From assembly GCA_937958105.1 (NCBI GenBank), contig CALFXJ010000004.1, positions 186,001 to 250,000 on the forward strand: a DNA stretch of 64,000 bases, written 5' to 3'. The stretch is from an uncultured Cellvibrio sp. Its GTDB lineage: Bacteria > Pseudomonadota > Gammaproteobacteria > Pseudomonadales > Cellvibrionaceae. The position numbers and the translations under genes were made by a program. Shown piece after piece: positions 58,593 through 64,000 of the stretch (its first letter is position 1; each line of letters starts with the position of its first letter). The notes below the pieces were generated by a model, which saw nothing but the letters and a program-made list of their open reading frames with translations, was not told the DNA's origin and ran no database searches.

Positions 58593-59609
58593 GTGCGTAA
58601 GTTACTGAAACTGTTTTGCCTGTTGCTCTCTCTGCCCGCGATGGCCGACTGGCACTCGGACGAGCAGGACATCATGGGCACCCGCGTGAGTGTGACCCTC
58701 TGGTCCGAGGATGATGCTAAAGGGAAGGCGGCGGTGGCGGCGGTGATGGAGGAGATGCGGCGCATTGATGCGGAATACAGTCCTTATATCGAGACCAGTC
58801 AGCTGTCCCGGGCAAACCGGCTGGCGCCTGAGGCCAGTGCTACAAAGCCGTTGAAGATTTCCCCGGAGCTGACAAGCCTTATCGACAAATCCCTCTACTA
58901 CGGACGTGTGAGTGGCGGCGCGTTTGATATTACATTTGCCTCGCTCGGGCGTTACTACGACTATCGCGCGAAGCTCAAGCCCAGCGAGCGCCAGGCTGAA
59001 GAGCTGCTGCCGGCCATCAATTACGAATTTATCAAGCTGGATAAAACTGCCGGCACGCTCTATTTCACTCATCCCCGGGTTTATATCGACCTGGGCGGGA
59101 TCGCCAAGGGTTACGCCATAGATCAGGCCGCTGGCATCCTGCAGGAGCGCGGCATTGTTCATGCGAATATCTCAGCGGGCGGCGACAGCCGGGTGGTGGG
59201 GGACAGGCTCGGACGCCCCTGGATTGTCGGAATCAAACACCCCCGGGCGGAGGATGACGTAGCGATCCGCCTGCCCCTGGCAGACTGCGCCATCTCCACC
59301 TCCGGCGATTATGAGCGCTACTTCATCGACCGTGACGGCCAGCGAATCCACCACATCCTCAATCCGCGGACCGGCAAGTCTACTCAGGGTATCGCCAGCG
59401 TGACGGTTATTGGCCCCCGAGGGTTTGATACGGACCCCCTGTCCACCACCGTATTTGTGCTGGGCGTGGAGAAGGGGCTGGCGCTGATCAACCGCTTGCC
59501 GGAGTTTGATGCCATCATCATTACTGCCGAGGGCAAGGTTCACTACAGCGAGGGTCTGGCTGCGCCGGAAACGCCAACGGGATCACCGGCACAGCAAGAA
59601 AACAATTAA
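58593..59609 (+). CDS. apbE: FAD:protein FMN transferase, ApbE family
   Basis: A 338-residue exported protein (signal LFCLLLSLPAMA). ApbE motifs are present: MGTRVSVTLW near the start, SGGAFDITF, YIDLGGIAKGYAIDQAAG, ISAGGDSRVVG and the C-terminal STTVFVLGVEKGL. The family attaches FMN to Ser/Thr of periplasmic or membrane flavoproteins such as NqrC or RnfG. It has a normal signal peptide without a lipobox cysteine, whereas many ApbE proteins are lipoproteins. Start is GTG 58593 with GGAG upstream. No flavoprotein acceptor gene is nearby. Confidence 0.9.
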   Translation: MRKLLKLFCLLLSLPAMADWHSDEQDIMGTRVSVTLWSEDDAKGKAAVAAVMEEMRRIDAEYSPYIETSQLSRANRLAPEASATKPLKISPELTSLIDKSLYYGRVSGGAFDITFASLGRYYDYRAKLKPSERQAEELLPAINYEFIKLDKTAGTLYFTHPRVYIDLGGIAKGYAIDQAAGILQERGIVHANISAGGDSRVVGDRLGRPWIVGIKHPRAEDDVAIRLPLADCAISTSGDYERYFIDRDGQRIHHILNPRTGKSTQGIASVTVIGPRGFDTDPLSTTVFVLGVEKGLALINRLPEFDAIIITAEGKVHYSEGLAAPETPTGSPAQQENN

Positions 59610-59838
59610 GACGCCGAAACTCAGCTATGCTAATGGCTGGCGAAGCGCGGACCTTGCGGCTGTTGCGCAATGTTTGGTCAGATGACAAAAAATACCCGTC
59701 ACTGCAGGGGCAAGTGTGCTGGGGTTCACATCCAATAATGTAACGGGCTTCTAGAATGAGCCTCCGCTGTCGCATCTAACCACAGCGCTTGTTAATTGCT
59801 TCCGGAAATAACACCTAAAAAAGAGTGGAGAAACGGTA

Positions 59839-60396
59839 ATGATCACGACCTTGGGGAAGCTGCCAGTGCGATGGCTGGTGACGGCGCTGTTCCTCGTTTT
59901 TCTCTGGCACCCTGTCAATGCTCAGCCCGGGGCGGAAGAATCCATGCAGCAGGCACCTATAGCGCCGGAGCTGGAGAGCCTCAAAGAAGCCGTTCTGACA
60001 CTCAACCGCGACCTGCTTATCCTCGAAGAAGAATTGCTTTACCCCGCCAGCAGTCAGGTGGCGGTCTATGTATCCATGGATCTCGGCCAATATTTCTCCC
60101 TGGATGCCATCCGACTGGAGATTGACGGTCAGCTGGTGGCCAGCGAACTCTATACAGATAAGCAGGTGGGTGCTCTCTACCGTGGCGGTGTGCAGCGACT
60201 GTACATGGGCAACCTTAAGTCCGGTGAACATGAGGTGGTAGCCTTCTTCACCGGCCGGGGACCCCACGAGGATTACAAGCGCGGGGCGAAGCTCAAGGTC
60301 AGTAAAACCCAGTCACCCTTGGTGCTGGAGCTGCGTATCATCGACTCCACTGCTCAGTTGCAACCCGTCTTCGATATCAAAGAATGGCAGATGTAG
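59839..60396 (+). CDS. Secreted protein, first gene of a TPR module
   Basis: A 185-residue protein with a signal peptide (WLVTALFLVFLWHPVNA). The mature region begins with a predicted coiled-coil helix (LESLKEAVLTLNRDLLILEE) and continues with beta strands (SSQVAVYVSMDLGQYFSLDA, VVAFFTGRGPHEDYKRGAKL). I recall similar proteins carrying a misleading 'AraC family regulator' label; no DNA-binding domain is visible. It overlaps the following TPR gene by 13 bp and probably acts with it in the envelope. Confidence 0.7.
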   Translation: MITTLGKLPVRWLVTALFLVFLWHPVNAQPGAEESMQQAPIAPELESLKEAVLTLNRDLLILEEELLYPASSQVAVYVSMDLGQYFSLDAIRLEIDGQLVASELYTDKQVGALYRGGVQRLYMGNLKSGEHEVVAFFTGRGPHEDYKRGAKLKVSKTQSPLVLELRIIDSTAQLQPVFDIKEWQM

Positions 60397-62393
60397 TTCT
60401 CCACCAGCAGCCTGTGCAGCGAGAAAACAGGCGCACTGCGCTGGCTGTTGCGGCGGCCTGGGCGCAACGTGGATTGGTATTCGCTGCCCTGTGCCTGTTG
60501 CCCTGGTCCGGCCTGGCGGCGGAGAAGCCCAAGACCACCGTGGCTGACCTGCGCTACGGGGTATCGCTCTACCATTACTATCAGCAGGATTACCTCAGTG
60601 CCCTGACCGAGCTTATGGTAGCCGACAGTCGTGATGGCATTCAGGGACACGCGGACAACCCCGAACTGATGGCCGCAGGTATCAGCCTGGCCTTCGGGAT
60701 GGAGCACCATGCGGAGCGGCTGTTCCATGAGTTGTTGAAAGGCAACCAGCGCCCTCAGCCGGTGCGCGATGCTGCGTGGTTTTATCTGGGCAAGCTCCAT
60801 TACATTCGCGGTAACTGGGACGAAGCCGAACAGAGCTTTGACCGGGTCAGTAACGACTTTAACCCTACCCTGAGCGGTGAGATGCGCGCGCTGCAGATCA
60901 ACCTGCAGATTCGCCGCAATCAGCTGACACCCATTCCCTTCAAGCGCATGAATCAGCAGCAGCTGGGCAACTGGAGTCCTTATGCCCTCTACAACCTGGG
61001 TTCCGCCTATGCCCGGGCGGGAGATTACCGTCAGGCCGGTAACTATTATCGTGAACTGGCCAGATTGGACGTGCCGGAAAACCCCGGTTTGCGGGCCGAG
61101 TACTGGGCGTTGCAGGATAAAGCCCACACTGCCATGGGTTACGCCTTGCTGCTGCAGCGTAACTACGGCGCGGCGATTGAGGAATTCAGCAAAGTCCTGC
61201 TCAGCGGTGGGCAGTCGAACCAGGCGCTGCTGGGCTACGGCTGGGCTGCCATGGAGCAGGAAGACTACAAGCTGGCTATTCGACCCTGGCAGGTATTGCG
61301 TCAGCGCAGCCTGATCTATCCGCCGGTGCAGGAGTCCCTGCTGGCGCTGCCCTATGCCTATGAAAAACTGGGCGCTGAAGGCGACGCCCTCGCCGCCTAT
61401 GAAACAGCCGAGTCACTACTTGGAGCTGAAATTGCGCTGGTGCAGGATATGCGGGCCACATTGACCCACGGCGAACTGTTGAACATCGTGGGGGCTGAAC
61501 CAGTCTCTACTGCGGAACTGGACGCGGCGGCGGCAGACCCGGTGGCTGACCTCACCATCCTGACCGCTGTTATCACCGATGATGGTCAGAACTGGCTCAA
61601 GCTGGACCGTACCAGCGTCATCAAAACCCGTTCCGCCTATCTCACCGAACTCTTTGCCCAGAACGAATTCCAGACCGCTGTGCTGGACCTGCGTGATCTC
61701 CTGCGGCTGCGCCGGGTCTTGCAGGACTGGCAGCCCAAGCTGGAAATCTACGCCGATCTGCTGGAGGAAAAGCAGCGCCTGCGCCAACAACAGGAGCAGC
61801 GGCTGGCGCAGCAGGCACTTGATCAGCAGCGCAGCATGTTGAAGGAAGAACGCGACCAGTTAGCGGCTCGTTTGCAGCGGATCATCGACAATAACGATGT
61901 AATGGCGCTGGCAGACAGCAACACTCGCGAATTGTATGAGCGGGTTCAGCGTTCCCAGCTGACCTTGCAGCGGATGGCCCGCGCAGGGGAAGACACAGAA
62001 GACTATGCCGAGAGCCTGCGCATGTACCGTGGCATCCTGTTGTGGGAAGCGGCTCAGCAGTTTCCAGAGCATCTGTGGCAGAACGAAGCCAACCGCCAGC
62101 AGATTGATCAGGCTCTGACGCAGCTGGATGAGACTGCCCGCCGCATTGAGGCGATTACCTCCACCAACCTGGACATCCGTCCGATGATGGCGCGTATCCG
62201 CCAGTTGCAGCAGGAGACGCAGAACCGGCTGGTTGAGACGGAAAGGGTGATCGATATCCGCGCTGCAGCACTGCGTGAGCAGGTGGATCGCCAGCTGGCC
62301 AGCCATCAGAAACGACTGAAGGCCTATCTGGCACAGTCCCATCTGGCGGTTGCCCGGTTGTACGACAAGGCGCTGAGGAAGCAAGCCCCATGA
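60384..62393 (+). CDS. TPR and coiled-coil envelope protein, second gene of the module
   Basis: A 669-residue protein with a probable N-terminal membrane/signal segment (RGLVFAALCLLPWSGLAAEK, ~residues 29-48). TPR-like helix pairs fill ~50-320 (AAWFYLGKLHYIRGNWDEAE, YALYNLGSAYARAGDYRQAG, AMGYALLLQRNYGAAIEEFS). A long charged helical region (~440-660; KQRLRQQQEQRLAQQALDQQ) should form coiled coils. It overlaps the upstream gene by 13 bp and the downstream TPR lipoprotein by 4 bp. No enzymatic motif; likely a scaffold in the periplasm. Confidence 0.75.
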   Translation: MADVVLHQQPVQRENRRTALAVAAAWAQRGLVFAALCLLPWSGLAAEKPKTTVADLRYGVSLYHYYQQDYLSALTELMVADSRDGIQGHADNPELMAAGISLAFGMEHHAERLFHELLKGNQRPQPVRDAAWFYLGKLHYIRGNWDEAEQSFDRVSNDFNPTLSGEMRALQINLQIRRNQLTPIPFKRMNQQQLGNWSPYALYNLGSAYARAGDYRQAGNYYRELARLDVPENPGLRAEYWALQDKAHTAMGYALLLQRNYGAAIEEFSKVLLSGGQSNQALLGYGWAAMEQEDYKLAIRPWQVLRQRSLIYPPVQESLLALPYAYEKLGAEGDALAAYETAESLLGAEIALVQDMRATLTHGELLNIVGAEPVSTAELDAAAADPVADLTILTAVITDDGQNWLKLDRTSVIKTRSAYLTELFAQNEFQTAVLDLRDLLRLRRVLQDWQPKLEIYADLLEEKQRLRQQQEQRLAQQALDQQRSMLKEERDQLAARLQRIIDNNDVMALADSNTRELYERVQRSQLTLQRMARAGEDTEDYAESLRMYRGILLWEAAQQFPEHLWQNEANRQQIDQALTQLDETARRIEAITSTNLDIRPMMARIRQLQQETQNRLVETERVIDIRAAALREQVDRQLASHQKRLKAYLAQSHLAVARLYDKALRKQAP

Positions 62394-64000
62394 GCCGCTA
62401 TCGCCTTGTCTGTATCAGCTGGTTCAGCGCTGCGCTCCTGAGCGGCTGCGGCCTGTTTGGCGGCACCGAGCGGGAAGGCACGCTGGCCCAGTTACCTCCC
62501 GCAACTCTGCCCAATGCGGCGAAAACCGTGGATGTGATTGAAATCGACCGCATTGAAGCCAGCTACCGCAAAGCCCTCGCGGTGGCGGAAGAGCCGGCCT
62601 TGCGCCAGCAGATCCTGTTGCGGTTGGCGGATCTGGAGATGGCGCGCAGTGAGCGCGAGCAGCTGGCAGCGGACGACCTGCGGCGTTTCTACGATCGTCC
62701 TATCGCCATGTACCGTGAGCTGATCGACTACGAAGCGAGCCGGCCGCAGCCCACCAAGGGTGTAGACATCGACCAGCTGCGCTACAAGCTGGCCAAGGCC
62801 TATGCGCTGGACGGCCGCAATGCTGAAGCGGCGGCGGTACTGGACGAGCTGGCGCAACACCATCCCGACTCGCCATTTATGGCAGAGACACAGTTCCGTC
62901 GGGCCGAAAAGGCATTTGCAGACGGCGACTATGCTGCTGCGGAAAGCCATTACCGCAGCGTAGTGACTGGCAGCGACGACGCCTTCAAACAGAATGCGCT
63001 CTACATGCAGGGTTGGTCCCAGTTCAAGCGCGGTGACTACGACCTGGCGCTCCATGCCTTCGCCCAGGTGCTGGATCAGCTGCTCGCGGCCGCTGCGCAG
63101 CCGGAGCAGGTGGCGCAGGCCATGACCGATCTGGGGCCGGCCCGCACTAACTTGGTCAATGACACCCTGAGGGTGATGGGTTTGTCTCTGTCCTACCTTG
63201 AGGGTGCGGCTTCGATTACCCACCTGCAGACAGAGATAGGCCCCCGGGTATACCAGCATCTGTTATACGACCAGCTGGGTCAGCTGTACCTGGAGCAGAA
63301 GCGCTTCAATGACAGCGCCGAAACCTACAACCATTTTGTGGAGCACAACCCTCAGTCCGACTTTGCGCCGGATTTCAGCATCAAGACTATCCAGACCTAC
63401 GAACAGGGCGATTTTCCCAGCCTGATATTGCCGGCTAAACAGGACTTCGTCCGGCGTTACGGCATCACCAGCCGCTTCTGGACAGACCGCAACGGTGCCA
63501 TCAGCAGTACTGCCCGCGCTTATCTGCACGAGTCACTGCAGGAGCTGGCCACCTATGAACATGCGCAGGCCCAGCAGCTTAAAGCCCGCAGTCAGACCTT
63601 GACTGACCGACGCGAGCAGCAGGCGGCCAGTAATCAAGCCGTGGCCGCCTACGCCAGTGCGGCGCTCTGGTATCGGGAATTTGTCCAGACCTTCCCCCAG
63701 GACCCTAAGGCGGGTGACATGACCTTCCTGCTGGCAGAGTCGCTGTACGAGGCGGGCGATCTGGCCCAGGCACTGATGGCCTACGAGAGAGTGGCCTACG
63801 AATACCGCAGCCCGATTCACGGCGCTGAGGCGGCTTATTCGGCGGTGCTGCTGGCGCAAGAGTTGATTGACCGAACCCAGCCGAACCTCGGTGAGGTGCG
63901 GCAGCAGTGGCAGCAGCGCAAGATCGACAATTCCCTGCGGTTTGCCGAAACCTACCCCACTGATCCCAGGGCGGTGACCGTCCTGGCCCAGGCGGCGCCG
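62390..64000 (+). CDS. TPR-repeat lipoprotein, third gene of the module (partial at right edge)
   Basis: Starting at ATG 62390 the frame stays open for 537 codons to the window edge. The signal ends in a lipobox (LLSGC, Cys20). Many TPR-like pairs follow (KLAKAYALDGRNAEAAAVLD, QFRRAEKAFADGDYAAAESH, YMQGWSQFKRGDYDLALHAF, YDQLGQLYLEQKRFNDSAET). It is likely an outer-membrane-anchored solenoid protein working with the previous two genes. Length so far (>530) and repeats resemble envelope TPR proteins encoded beside ExbB/ExbD-like motors, but such genes would lie outside this window. Confidence 0.75.
   Translation, partial: MSRYRLVCISWFSAALLSGCGLFGGTEREGTLAQLPPATLPNAAKTVDVIEIDRIEASYRKALAVAEEPALRQQILLRLADLEMARSEREQLAADDLRRFYDRPIAMYRELIDYEASRPQPTKGVDIDQLRYKLAKAYALDGRNAEAAAVLDELAQHHPDSPFMAETQFRRAEKAFADGDYAAAESHYRSVVTGSDDAFKQNALYMQGWSQFKRGDYDLALHAFAQVLDQLLAAAAQPEQVAQAMTDLGPARTNLVNDTLRVMGLSLSYLEGAASITHLQTEIGPRVYQHLLYDQLGQLYLEQKRFNDSAETYNHFVEHNPQSDFAPDFSIKTIQTYEQGDFPSLILPAKQDFVRRYGITSRFWTDRNGAISSTARAYLHESLQELATYEHAQAQQLKARSQTLTDRREQQAASNQAVAAYASAALWYREFVQTFPQDPKAGDMTFLLAESLYEAGDLAQALMAYERVAYEYRSPIHGAEAAYSAVLLAQELIDRTQPNLGEVRQQWQQRKIDNSLRFAETYPTDPRAVTVLAQAAP

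Noticed and set aside
1..64000. CRISPR arrays, tRNA or rRNA genes, insertion sequences, riboswitches
   Set aside because: No regularly spaced repeats, no cloverleaf or rRNA signatures, no transposase frames and no recognisable riboswitch core were found on reading both strands by eye.

Overview
The window is a 64 kb stretch of chromosome from a GC-rich gammaproteobacterium. Gene content points to the Cellvibrionales or a near relative (Cellvibrio, Saccharophagus, Teredinibacter type). Clues are a Pseudomonas-like oxyR-recG-YbaK/HDOD neighbourhood, a complete type II secretion operon (gspC to gspN), a glycoside hydrolase 16 lipoprotein with a long poly-serine linker, and an aryl polyene pigment cluster. 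The assignment rests on recognised protein families, not on a database search.

Layout. 1-12.4 kb: the start of a membrane protein (left edge), a YeeZ-like NAD(P)-binding protein, oxyR and recG (overlapping), a YbaK-HDOD fusion, an FAH-family hydratase, a 4HBT thioesterase, uvrD with a LexA-box candidate, an orphan TRAP solute-binding protein and an FG-GAP/VCBS repeat protein. 12.5-16.2 kb: yceI, a cytochrome b561 (yceJ type), a YciA-type thioesterase and the TRAP permease pair dctQM, all on the minus strand. 16.2-17.2 kb: a decayed RHS/YD-repeat remnant followed by a frameshifted gene that looks like its immunity partner. 17.2-22.9 kb: an M48 peptidase lipoprotein, a DUF4265-like protein, yaaA, a TfoX-domain protein, a REC-PilZ-like protein and two small secreted proteins of unknown function.

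23.0-39.8 kb: a large aryl polyene biosynthesis and export cluster in two divergent arms around 29.7-29.9 kb. The left arm (minus) encodes a UbiE-like methyltransferase, an acyl carrier protein, an ApeG-like membrane protein, an ApeH-like AMP ligase, a hot-dog dehydratase, an LpxL-like acyltransferase, a ketosynthase, a ketosynthase-like chain-length factor and a second dehydratase. The right arm (plus) encodes a chorismatase of the FkbO/Hyg5/XanB2 family, an acyltransferase, a second acyl carrier protein, a dehydratase, a glycosyltransferase, a thioesterase, a LolA-like carrier, an MMPL exporter, a DUF3261 lipoprotein, a fourth dehydratase, a ketoreductase and a second ketosynthase. Proposed logic: chorismate gives hydroxybenzoate, the ligase loads it on an ACP, ketosynthase/reductase/dehydratase cycles build the conjugated polyene, acyltransferases and the glycosyltransferase attach it to an envelope lipid, and the MMPL/LolA/lipoprotein trio moves it outward. 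No ammonia-lyase gene is visible, so the head group probably comes from chorismate as in xanthomonadin. This is the most interesting system in the window. A 104-bp element with 26-bp perfect inverted arms sits inside the right arm.

39.8-45.3 kb: a CPBP-family membrane protein with an altered motif, an orphan solute-binding protein, a COG3146-type acetyltransferase-like protein, a tiny membrane protein and a serine beta-lactamase-like hydrolase. An 836-bp non-coding interval follows, holding a long nested inverted repeat and the likely gsp promoter. 45.3-57.2 kb: gspCDEFGHIJKLMN. 57.3-64 kb: the GH16 lipoprotein with a LacI-type operator, an ApbE-like flavin transferase, and the first three genes of a secreted-protein/TPR module that runs off the right edge.
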